Source: Erysipelotrichaceae bacterium
Lineage (GTDB): Bacteria; Bacillota_I; Bacilli_A; Erysipelotrichales; Erysipelotrichaceae
Assembly (NCBI GenBank): GCA_017419065.1
Contig: JAFOMB010000154.1
Coordinates: forward strand, 1 to 31,885
Direction: 5' to 3'
DNA: 31,885 nt
The notes beneath the pieces are model-generated. The model saw only the letters and a program-made list of their open reading frames with translations. It searched no databases and was not told the DNA's origin. The position numbers and the translations under genes are program-made. Shown here in pieces: positions 23,518 to 30,288 of the stretch; within the stretch, counting starts at the first letter, position 1; each line of letters begins with the position of its first letter.

Positions 23518-26052
23518 ATGAAGAACGTAATGAAAACACTACTGACGCTCCTTCTGGCCTTCATCCTGTTATCAGGCATGGGAAGCGGAAGAGTACAGGC
23601 AGAAGAAGGCGATATCGCCAGTGGTGATTACTGGCGGATCACATCCGGAGGGGAACTGATCATCGGATCAGGTACGCCTGTAGAAGTACCGGCGTTCCGT
23701 TCCTATAATGACGTGCCGTGGTATCCGATAGATTACAGACGGGCTATTACCTCGGTTACGGTAAGACCGAACGTTTCAACTACTTCAACAGATTACTGGT
23801 TCTATTCCTGCGGGAATGTGACGAGGATGGATCTGCATAGTTTAGATGCTTCCAATGTCACGTCGATGCGCTACATGTTCTATAAGTGCGACTATCTGAC
23901 TTCACTGGATCTCAGCGCTCTGGACACCCGCAATGTCACAGACACGAGCTATATGTTTGCAAACTGTCTGGAACTGTCAGATCTGAAACTGAGCAGCTTT
24001 GATACAGGCAAACTGACAGATACGAACAGGATGTTCATGAAGTGTTCCTCGCTGAAGAATCTCGATCTGAGCCGTCTTAATATGTCGAACGTCACGGACA
24101 TGAGCTACATGTTTTTCGGATGTTCAGGCCTGTCTTCTCTGGATCTCAGCGGATTTGATACCGGCAGCGCAACAAATATGGAAGGTATGTTCTCCGACTG
24201 TTCAAGTCTCTCATCATTAGATGTAAGCGGCTTTAAAACCGGCAATGTCACGTCGATAAGCAGTATGTTTTCAAACTGCAGAGGTCTGACATCCCTGGAC
24301 CTGAGCGGTTTCGATACGAAAAACGTCACAAACATGAATAATGTGTTTGCTTCCTGTATGGGGCTGACTTCCCTGAATGTAAGCAGCTTCAATACCGGGA
24401 ACGTCGTCTCCATGACCGGGATATTCGGAAACTGTTCATCCCTGCCGTCTGTCGATGTCAGCAGTTTTGATACAGCTAACGTTAAAGATATGTCCCAGAT
24501 GTTCTATAAATGTTCTAGTCTGTCTTCTTTGGATCTCCGTAATTTCAATACTGCGAAGGTCACGAAGATGTCCCAGATGTTTTCTGAGTGTTCATCTCTG
24601 ACAGGAGCGGACCTGAGCAGTTTTGATACCGCGAATGTGACAACACTGGACCGTCTGTTTGAAAAGTGCCCTAAGCTGGCGAAAGTAGATCTCAGCAACT
24701 TCAACACCGCAAAGACGAACAGTATGAGAGATATGTTTGTCGGCTGTTCCAGCCTGAAATCACTGGATTTAAGCAATTTCGATACTTCCAAGGTCGTAGA
24801 TATGTACAGGATGTTCTCCGGCTGTTCGAGTCTTGCGACGCTGGACCTGAGCTCCTTCGATACCTCAAGCGTCTCTCTGATGAACGAGATGTTCAAGTGT
24901 GATAAACTCCGGGAGATCAAACTGGGGGATAAGTTCACGAAATGGTCAGGGAATGCCTATCTCCCGGAAGGGACATGGACAAACGGTTCTTTAAGTAAGA
25001 CAGAAACAGAACTGTACAGTGAATATCCGGCCAATGCGGCGGCCTATGCGGGCACGTGGGTCAAAGAAGGGGCACCGGTAGATCCGGATCCAATAGAACC
25101 GCAAGCTCTCAGAGTTTCGGGTTCTGACCGTTATGCCACTTCCATGATGGCCGCTGATCAGCTCAAGGCCCTGATGGGTGTCGATAAGTTCGATACTGTC
25201 GTCCTGACGACAGGAAAGTCCTTCGCGGATGCCCTGGCAGGCTCCTATCTCGCCAACCACAACAGCGCTCCGATCCTGCTGATCAATCAGAATAAAGCTT
25301 CAGCCGTCACAGAGTATATCAATAAGAACCTGAAGAACAACGGAAAGGTCTACATACTCGGCGGAGGCTCCGCGGTAGAGGATGCGTGGCTGAGTGGTCT
25401 GAATACGAAGAATATCGACAGAGTCGCCGGCAGGACCCGCTACCTGACTGATCTTGAGATCCTGAAGAAAGCCGGCTACAACGGCGGTGATCTGCTGGTG
25501 TGCGTCGGCAAGAGCGTCAATGCGAGCGGTAATGATACGGCCTTTGCGGATTCCCTGTCTGTCTCTGCTGTTGATATCCCGATCCTCTTAGTAGATAAGA
25601 AGGGGCTCAATGCCGATCAGATCGCCTTCCTGCAGTCTCTCGGCAGTGCTCCGAACTATTACGTCATCGGCGGAACCGGTGCTGTACCGGAAGCTGTCGT
25701 AGATCAGCTGAAGCAGTACGGCAACTTCGTCAAGAGAGTCTCCGGCTCGACCCGTTATGCGACATCGGCAGCGATCGCCCAGGAATTCTTTACAGCTCCG
25801 AAGCAGGCTGTACTGGCCTATGGCGAAAACTTTCCGGACGGCCTCTCGGGCGGTGCTGTTGCCTACCGTCTGAATGCGCCGCTGCTTCTCACCACATCCG
25901 GAACAGACAAGAAGACAGGAAAGGATACCTCTTCCAGAAGAAAGTGGGCGATCGATTACTGCCGGTCTGTTTCCATTTCTTCCGGTGTTGTCATGGGAGG
26001 GAATAGTCTCATCGATGATGAATCGGCAGCGCTGATCTTCTCTTCCAAATGA
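23518..26052 (+). CDS. BspA/DUF285-repeat surface protein with CWB2 cell-wall anchor
   Basis: The 844-residue exported protein has a signal peptide (residues 1-28, cleavage after VQA) and a short N-terminal domain (29-103). Fourteen BspA-type leucine-rich repeats of 26 residues follow (104-466; consensus LDLSxFDTxNVTxMxxMFxxCSSLxS), then a Pro/Asp linker near 515-530. From residue 531 come three cell-wall-binding type 2 units, each opening with (V/A)xGxxRY: RVSGSDRYATS, RVAGRTRYLTD and RVSGSTRYATS. Family knowledge: BspA repeats form solenoids that bind host matrix or other bacteria, and CWB2 domains bind anionic wall polymers without covalent linkage. It is thus a likely adhesin displayed on the cell wall. 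A strong AGGGAGG site precedes the start, and a terminator follows. Confidence 0.94.
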   Translation: MKNVMKTLLTLLLAFILLSGMGSGRVQAEEGDIASGDYWRITSGGELIIGSGTPVEVPAFRSYNDVPWYPIDYRRAITSVTVRPNVSTTSTDYWFYSCGNVTRMDLHSLDASNVTSMRYMFYKCDYLTSLDLSALDTRNVTDTSYMFANCLELSDLKLSSFDTGKLTDTNRMFMKCSSLKNLDLSRLNMSNVTDMSYMFFGCSGLSSLDLSGFDTGSATNMEGMFSDCSSLSSLDVSGFKTGNVTSISSMFSNCRGLTSLDLSGFDTKNVTNMNNVFASCMGLTSLNVSSFNTGNVVSMTGIFGNCSSLPSVDVSSFDTANVKDMSQMFYKCSSLSSLDLRNFNTAKVTKMSQMFSECSSLTGADLSSFDTANVTTLDRLFEKCPKLAKVDLSNFNTAKTNSMRDMFVGCSSLKSLDLSNFDTSKVVDMYRMFSGCSSLATLDLSSFDTSSVSLMNEMFKCDKLREIKLGDKFTKWSGNAYLPEGTWTNGSLSKTETELYSEYPANAAAYAGTWVKEGAPVDPDPIEPQALRVSGSDRYATSMMAADQLKALMGVDKFDTVVLTTGKSFADALAGSYLANHNSAPILLINQNKASAVTEYINKNLKNNGKVYILGGGSAVEDAWLSGLNTKNIDRVAGRTRYLTDLEILKKAGYNGGDLLVCVGKSVNASGNDTAFADSLSVSAVDIPILLVDKKGLNADQIAFLQSLGSAPNYYVIGGTGAVPEAVVDQLKQYGNFVKRVSGSTRYATSAAIAQEFFTAPKQAVLAYGENFPDGLSGGAVAYRLNAPLLLTTSGTDKKTGKDTSSRRKWAIDYCRSVSISSGVVMGGNSLIDDESAALIFSSK
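23827..24915 (+). repeat. Fourteen tandem 78-bp units encoding BspA/DUF285 repeats
   Basis: Leucine (or equivalent) codons opening each unit recur exactly every 78 bp from 23827 to 24841, with no insertion or deletion over the first thirteen units. The last unit is one codon shorter. DNA identity between units is moderate: the protein pattern is kept while third positions vary, so this is an old array, not a recent expansion. Confidence 0.92.
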
Positions 26053-26063
26053 TCCAACCGAAT

Positions 26064-26096
26064 AAGCATACAGGGATAACCTGTATGCTTTTGTTT
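26064..26096 (+). terminator. Terminator after the surface-protein gene
   Basis: AAGCATACAGG (26064-26074), loop GATAA, CCTGTATGCTT (26080-26090) and then TTGTTTT. The 11-bp perfect stem ends the surface-protein mRNA and lies directly before the cutC promoter. Confidence 0.9.
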
Positions 26097-26102
26097 TATA
26101 CT
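26097..26102 (+). promoter_or_regulatory. -10 box of cutC, six bases before its ATG
   Basis: TATACT ends six bases before the ATG at 26109, so the predicted first transcribed base is the A of the start codon. No Shine-Dalgarno lies in between. The -35 would fall in the terminator hairpin and is weak. Confidence 0.45.
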
Positions 26103-26108
26103 GAAAGT

Positions 26109-26813
26109 ATGATAAACGGTATCCAAATAGAGATCTGTATCGGAAACGTGGAAGACGCTGTAAAAGCATCTAAGTATCCGATCGACAGGATCGAGCTGAA
26201 CTGTGCTCTCGAACTCGGAGGTCTTTCTCCGGGGATCGAGACTTTAAAGTACCTGAAGGAACACATCGAGACACCTATCTGCGTCATGTGCCGGCCTAGA
26301 GGCGGCGACTTCTGCTACAACGAAACAGAATATGAAGTGATGTACAAGGAAGCGGAAGAGATGCTGGAGAACGGCGCGGACGGTATCGTTTTCGGCTATC
26401 TGAAAGAAGACAGGACGATCGATGAAGCACAGACAAAGAAGATGGTGGAACTCATCCATTCCTATGGAAGAGAAGCCGTCTTCCATAAGGCCTTTGATGA
26501 GACAGAAGACCTGGAGGACAGTGTCCAGAGACTCATCGATCTGAAGATCGACCGCATCCTGACGTCAGGAAAAGCGCCTTCCGCAAAGATCCTGGAGGGA
26601 TGTGAAGTACTTCGTCCTTTACAGGAAAAGTACGGGGATAAGATACAGTTCCTGCCGGGAGGCGGCGTCAAGTCAAGCAATGCCTCAGATGTCCTGAAGA
26701 TCAGCGGCTGCAGGCAGATCCACATGACTGCCAAGAGACAGAATCCGGGCGGCTACTTCGAACTCGACGAAAGAGAACTGGAAGACATCCTTCGGAATAT
26801 CGAGGCCATGTAA
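26109..26813 (+). CDS. cutC: CutC-family protein
   Basis: The 234-residue protein (from the ATG at 26109) is a TIM-barrel CutC homologue: IQIEICIGNVEDAVKASKYPIDRIELNCALELGGLSPG, PICVMCRPRGGDFCYNETE and KIQFLPGGGVKSSNAS. CutC was linked to copper tolerance in E. coli, but its biochemical role is unsettled, so the name here means family only. A start at 26049 would overlap the surface-protein stop codon and the terminator, and is rejected. The gene is convergent with cca. Confidence 0.93.
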   Translation: MINGIQIEICIGNVEDAVKASKYPIDRIELNCALELGGLSPGIETLKYLKEHIETPICVMCRPRGGDFCYNETEYEVMYKEAEEMLENGADGIVFGYLKEDRTIDEAQTKKMVELIHSYGREAVFHKAFDETEDLEDSVQRLIDLKIDRILTSGKAPSAKILEGCEVLRPLQEKYGDKIQFLPGGGVKSSNASDVLKISGCRQIHMTAKRQNPGGYFELDERELEDILRNIEAM

Positions 26814-26814
26814 A

Positions 26815-26834
26815 AGGCAGAGATCACTCTGCCT
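26815..26834. terminator. Hairpin shared by convergent cutC and cca
   Basis: AGGCAGAG (26815-26822), ATCA, CTCTGCCT (26827-26834). On the minus strand it is followed by TTTTA and it overlaps the cca stop codon. On the plus strand the T-run is weaker (GATGTTTATT). Confidence 0.75.
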
Positions 26835-28173
26835 GATGTTTATTCAGTTTATAGGCATAGGCCAGAGTCTGCTTGAGAGCGGACTCTTTTTTGATGCCGG
26901 CCAGTCTCAGCTTATGGGCATAGGCCAGGATATCCGAGAAGTTCTTTCCCGGAGAAAGACCGGCCCTGATGAGGTCGTCCCCGCCGACAAAGGGTCTTCC
27001 CATATACTCTTCATAGACCTCATAGCGTTCAAAGAGGAAGTCGCTGTCCTCGGTAAAAGGGACACCTTCTATGATCTGACACTTATCGCACATCGCGAAG
27101 TAGATGAGATCCTTTGGAGCGATGGCCTGATCGAACATCCTGTTGGTCGATTTGACAGCCGGTTTGGCGTGGGCCAGAGCGTTCGGTTTCATGTGCAGAG
27201 GGACCATGTTCAGGACATAGCGCAGGACATCCTTTCTGTCGCTAAAACGGTGCAGGAAGGTCCTGATGAGAGGGATGCCTTCAACTTCATGGCCATAGGC
27301 GTGGATACGTCCCTTGATCTCCTTTGTCGTCAGAGCCTTCCCGAAGTCGTGGCAGAGACAAAGAAGAAGGAATGAGTAGGGGTCTGATACCTCTTTGCGG
27401 TATTGCATGGCCCGGTCAATGACTTCCATCGTGTGGACCCAGACATCTCCTTCCGGATGATAGACAGGATCCTGCCTGAGACCGATCAGCAGCTTCATTT
27501 CAGTAAACCACGGATCAAGCTGATCCATCTTCCGTAATACTTCAAAGAAGATGGAAGGCCGCCCCTTTAACAGAGCTTTCCTGAGCTCTTCTTCGATCCT
27601 CTCTTTGGAGAGTGTGGAGATGTCTATCGTTCGGCATAATTCTACTGTCTCTTCCGCGACGGTGAAGTCAAAGCGGGAAGCGAACTGGGCAGCCCGCAGG
27701 ACCCGCAGGGGGTCTTCAATGAAGCGGTCTTTATCGATATGACGGATGATGCCTTTCTCGAGGTCTTCTCTTCCATTGAAATAGTCTAAGACTTCCCCTG
27801 TCAGGACATCTTCCATCATGGCATTGATGGTGAAGTCTCTTCTCTGAGCGGCTTCTTTATAGCCCAGGAAAGGATCGACAGTGACTTCAAAGTCTCTGTG
27901 CCCCTTTCCGGTGGCTTTTTCTTTTCTCGGCATGGCGATATCGATGTCATATCCTTTTAAGGAAAAGACCCCGAAGCTCTCTCCATAGGCCAGCGGCTGA
28001 CCGATACTGTTCAGGATGTCCCAGAGGGTATCCGGAGAGATGCCATGGACTTCGATGTCGATGTCTTTGTTCTCTCTATGAAGAAGTCTGTCTCTTACAC
28101 AGCCTCCCACATAAAAGACCCGTCCTCCGGCTTTTCTTACCTTCTCCGCGATGATCCTTTCAATGGCGTCCAT
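26824..28173 (-). CDS. cca: CCA-adding tRNA nucleotidyltransferase with HD domain
   Basis: The 449-residue enzyme belongs to the class II nucleotidyltransferase family that builds or repairs the 3' CCA of tRNA. Motifs are YVGGCVRDRLL, the metal-binding DIDIEVHG, RRDFTINAMM and IEDPLRVLRAAQFASRFDF. A C-terminal HD phosphohydrolase-type domain follows (HTMEVIDRA...LCLCHDFGKA), as in many bacterial Cca proteins. Poly(A) polymerase activity is the alternative within this family but is less likely in Bacillota. A minus-strand TATAAT (28185-28180) lies exactly six bases before the ATG and no Shine-Dalgarno is seen, so its mRNA may be leaderless. Confidence 0.93.
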   Translation of the reverse strand: MDAIERIIAEKVRKAGGRVFYVGGCVRDRLLHRENKDIDIEVHGISPDTLWDILNSIGQPLAYGESFGVFSLKGYDIDIAMPRKEKATGKGHRDFEVTVDPFLGYKEAAQRRDFTINAMMEDVLTGEVLDYFNGREDLEKGIIRHIDKDRFIEDPLRVLRAAQFASRFDFTVAEETVELCRTIDISTLSKERIEEELRKALLKGRPSIFFEVLRKMDQLDPWFTEMKLLIGLRQDPVYHPEGDVWVHTMEVIDRAMQYRKEVSDPYSFLLLCLCHDFGKALTTKEIKGRIHAYGHEVEGIPLIRTFLHRFSDRKDVLRYVLNMVPLHMKPNALAHAKPAVKSTNRMFDQAIAPKDLIYFAMCDKCQIIEGVPFTEDSDFLFERYEVYEEYMGRPFVGGDDLIRAGLSPGKNFSDILAYAHKLRLAGIKKESALKQTLAYAYKLNKHQAE

Positions 28174-28179
28174 ATATTT

Positions 28180-28185
28180 ATTATA
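28180..28185 (-). promoter_or_regulatory. -10 box of cca, six bases before its ATG
   Basis: A consensus TATAAT on the minus strand is separated from the start codon by AAATAT only, so transcription is predicted to begin at the A of the ATG. The -35 region is weak. Confidence 0.5.
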
Positions 28186-28199
28186 TCTTTAATCCTTAT

Positions 28200-28227
28200 A
28201 GAAAAGAAAAGATCCTCTTAGAGGATC
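28200..28227 (-). terminator. Terminator of the flotillin operon
   Basis: GATCCTC (28211-28217), TTA, GAGGATC (28221-28227). Read on the minus strand the stem contains the stop codon in its loop and is followed by TTTTCTTTTC. Confidence 0.85.
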
Positions 28228-29660
28228 CCTTCTGCGAGGTCTTCCTTGTGAAGACCTTCGACATGGATATTCTTGTTTACTTTGGCATCGTAGGTATTGG
28301 CCTTCATGATCTCTCTCAGATCGACACCGGTAGCTTCCGACATCGTATCGAAGACCTGCTTCATGATGACCGGCATATTCCCGGATACCTGGGAGACACC
28401 GCTTTCGCCGTTGCCGCTATCGTAGATCGTGACCTTGTCGATAGCGCTGATCGGCTTTGCGATCTCTGCTGCCAGTTCCGGCATGATGCGGATCATCATC
28501 TCTGCCATGGCAGCCCCGTTGTATTTCTGATAGGCCTCGGCCTTCTTCTCCATGGATTCCGCTTCCGCGATACCCTTGAGACGGATGGCTTCCGCTTCCG
28601 CACGGCCCTTGGCAGCGATGCCTTCGGCTTCCTGTTCGGCGATATACCTTCTGGCTTCCGCTTCCTTCTTTAACTTGGTGAGGTCGGCTTCGGCCTTCTG
28701 TTCGATCGCGTATCTGTCCGCATCGGCCTGCTTCTCGATCGCGGCGGCGAGTTCCTGCTGACGGATCTCGACTTCCCGCTGCTTCAGTTCGGCGTCTCTT
28801 TCCGCCTTGGCGATCTGCGCGTTGACTGTCGCTGTCTGGATGAGCTTCTCTTCTTCCTGTTTCTGGATCTCATAAGAGGCATCGGCCATGGCCTGCTTCC
28901 TGTCGCTTTCCAGTTTCAGTTCCGCTTTGCGGATGGAGAGTTCATTGTTTCTCTTAGCGATCTCTGTCTCGGCAGCGACCCTGGCTTCATTGGCAGCCCT
29001 GTCCGCAGCTGCCTTGGCGATGGCGACATCTCTGTCTGCCTCGGCTTTGGCGATCTGGGCATCCTTCTTGATCTTGGCGGTATTGTCCATACCTAAGTCA
29101 TTGATGAGACCGTTCTCATCGGTGACGTTCTGGATGTTGCAGGAGAGGATCTCGATGCCGAGCTTCTCCATATCCTTGGAGGCCTTCTCCATGACCTGAT
29201 CGGAGAAGGAATCCCGGTCGGTGTTGATGGATTTGAGATCCAATGTACCGATGATCTCTCTCATGTTGCCCTGTAAGGAGTCCTGGAGGTCTAAGGCGAT
29301 CTCCTGAGGTTGCTTATTCAGGAAGTTCCTCTCTGCCTTCAGCATGCCTTCCGGAGAGGTGTTGATACGGACTTTGGCGACCGCATCGACTTTGACGTTG
29401 ATGAAGTCGTTAGTCGGGATGAAGGAATCAGTCTTGATGTCGACAGACATCTGACCCAAGTGCAGATAGTCGATCTTCTCAATGAACGGGATGCGGAAGC
29501 CGCCTCTGCCGATCAGGACGCGAGGTTCCTTCCTGATACCGGAGATGACGATCGCCACATCCGGAGAGGCCTTCACATAGCCCATAGATAATAAGACGAT
29601 GATGAAGATCACCAGGAGAGCGATGCCGATATACGGCAGGATATTTAAAATGTTGTTCAT
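28218..29660 (-). CDS. floT: Flotillin-like SPFH-domain membrane scaffold protein
   Basis: The 480-residue protein has an N-terminal membrane segment (residues about 8-27, IGIALLVIFIIVLLSMGY). An SPFH/band 7 domain follows (YVKASPDVAIVISG, RVLIGRGGFRIPF, DSLQGNMREIIGTLDLKSIN). Then comes a long Ala/Glu/Lys-rich coiled coil (about 210-395) and a C-terminal region ending in VDLREIMKANTYDAKV. This is the plan of YuaG/FloT, which gathers proteins into ordered membrane microdomains. The gene follows a 53-residue membrane protein gene by 14 bp and a 21-codon ORF. No NfeD-type partner, the usual neighbour of FloT, is present. Confidence 0.94.
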   Translation of the reverse strand: MNNILNILPYIGIALLVIFIIVLLSMGYVKASPDVAIVISGIRKEPRVLIGRGGFRIPFIEKIDYLHLGQMSVDIKTDSFIPTNDFINVKVDAVAKVRINTSPEGMLKAERNFLNKQPQEIALDLQDSLQGNMREIIGTLDLKSINTDRDSFSDQVMEKASKDMEKLGIEILSCNIQNVTDENGLINDLGMDNTAKIKKDAQIAKAEADRDVAIAKAAADRAANEARVAAETEIAKRNNELSIRKAELKLESDRKQAMADASYEIQKQEEEKLIQTATVNAQIAKAERDAELKQREVEIRQQELAAAIEKQADADRYAIEQKAEADLTKLKKEAEARRYIAEQEAEGIAAKGRAEAEAIRLKGIAEAESMEKKAEAYQKYNGAAMAEMMIRIMPELAAEIAKPISAIDKVTIYDSGNGESGVSQVSGNMPVIMKQVFDTMSEATGVDLREIMKANTYDAKVNKNIHVEGLHKEDLAEGIL

Positions 29661-29674
29661 GGTTTATCCTTTCG

Positions 29675-29836
29675 TTAATAGTAGTATCTGTTTCTGTGGA
29701 ACAGACGGTAGAGGATATACGCCGGGAAGAGGAATACCGATAAGCGGAATACCGATCCCAGGATGTTCAGGATGAGCCTGAAAATGAGTGCGATAAAAAC
29801 AAGCCATATCGCAAAGGCCATTGTCATGATGATCAT
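29675..29836 (-). CDS. Small membrane protein upstream of flotillin
   Basis: The predicted 53-residue protein is almost entirely one or two membrane helices (MAFAIWLVFIALIFRLILNILG, then LSVFLFPAYILY) with a basic, tyrosine-ending tail (HRNRYYY). The start at 29836 has AGGAG nine bases upstream; a GTG start at 29878 would add 14 residues inside the upstream small ORF and has no ribosome site. It lies 14 bp before floT and surely shares its mRNA. I do not recognise a family. The position replaces NfeD, so a role as flotillin partner is an inference from context. Confidence 0.75.
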   Translation of the reverse strand: MIIMTMAFAIWLVFIALIFRLILNILGSVFRLSVFLFPAYILYRLFHRNRYYY

Positions 29837-29852
29837 ATTGATAAACTCCTCT

Positions 29853-29918
29853 CTAGATCTTTCTTGGAGAAGCTTCACAAGAAGAAGCTTCTAAGATACA
29901 GTGATTTGGTTTTTCCAT
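29853..29918 (-). CDS. Possible 21-residue leader peptide of the flotillin operon
   Basis: A 22-codon ORF starts at ATG 29918-29916, five bases after GAGGAG (29929-29924), and ends TAG at 29855-29853. The peptide begins MEKPNHCILEASS and ends SPRKI, with two cysteines and a repeated EAS. Its stop codon is followed immediately by the AGGAG of the 53-residue gene, so translation could be coupled. Inside it, AGAAGCTTC (29868-29876) and GAAGCTTCT (29884-29892) form a 9-bp hairpin. No homologue is known to me. Evidence is the strong ribosome site, the promoter just upstream and the tight packing. Confidence 0.5.
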   Translation of the reverse strand: MEKPNHCILEASSCEASPRKI

Positions 29919-29951
29919 AACTTCTCCTCGCTTTCTATTTATGGTAATTTG

Positions 29952-29980
29952 ATACTAACATAAGTTCACATGACTGTCAA
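29952..29980 (-). promoter_or_regulatory. Promoter of the flotillin operon
   Basis: On the minus strand TTGACA (29980-29975), 17 bp, TAGTAT (29957-29952). The predicted start near 29945 gives a short leader before the 21-codon ORF. The consensus -35 and perfect spacing make it one of the best promoters in the window. Confidence 0.75.
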
Positions 29981-30041
29981 TAGTACTCATTAGAGTACAT
30001 AACGGAATACATAGAACTCTTATAAAAAGTATATAAAGTAT

Positions 30042-30070
30042 TTGAAAAAGAACTTTTCTTCCTCTACAAT
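30042..30070 (+). promoter_or_regulatory. Promoter of the T-box/lysS transcript
   Basis: TTGAAA (30042-30047), 17 bp, TACAAT (30065-30070), with start near 30077. It is divergent from the flotillin promoter; the -35 boxes are about 60 bp apart. Confidence 0.7.
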
Positions 30071-30076
30071 GGATTT

Positions 30077-30275
30077 ATCCGCAGGGAAGAGAAGAGTATC
30101 TTATCAGAAGCTTACAGAGAGTTTCAGAGGGTGGAAATGAAACAGGGGATGATAAGGGAAGAAGGCCTCGGAGCGGAACGTCTCCCGCGTTAAGGGATAA
30201 GAGGGCATGGGGAAACCCATGAACTAAGGTGGTACCGCGTTACTGACGTACTTAGACAGGGCGTTTTCTTTTATT
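30077..30275 (+). ncRNA. T-box riboswitch controlling lysS
   Basis: The leader has the parts of a T-box element, which senses uncharged tRNA and prevents early termination. Stem I has AGTA (about 30095) on the 5' side of the specifier loop, and CTTATC pairing with GATAAG. An AGAGAG/GGTG-bearing apical part follows. The 3' side of the loop contains GGGAAGAAGG, in which AAG (Lys) at 30159-30161 or 30162-30164 can be the specifier codon. Next come the conserved stem II region (GGAACGTCTCCCGCGTTAAG), stem III (CATGGG, GAAA, CCCATG at 30206-30221) and the T-box AAGGTGGTACCGCG (30226-30239). A terminator candidate pairs CGC and CTG (30236-30245) with CAG and GCG (30257-30263) before TTTTCTTTT. Confidence 0.92.
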
Positions 30276-30288
30276 TCAGGAGGAAATC

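Noticed and set aside
23827..24915. Regular tandem repeats considered as a CRISPR array
   Set aside because: The 78-bp units have no constant repeat plus unique spacer structure and encode in-frame BspA protein repeats; no cas gene is present.
26049..26108. Longer cutC start at 26049
   Set aside because: It overlaps the stop codon of the surface-protein gene and a strong terminator, and adds residues absent from the CutC family.
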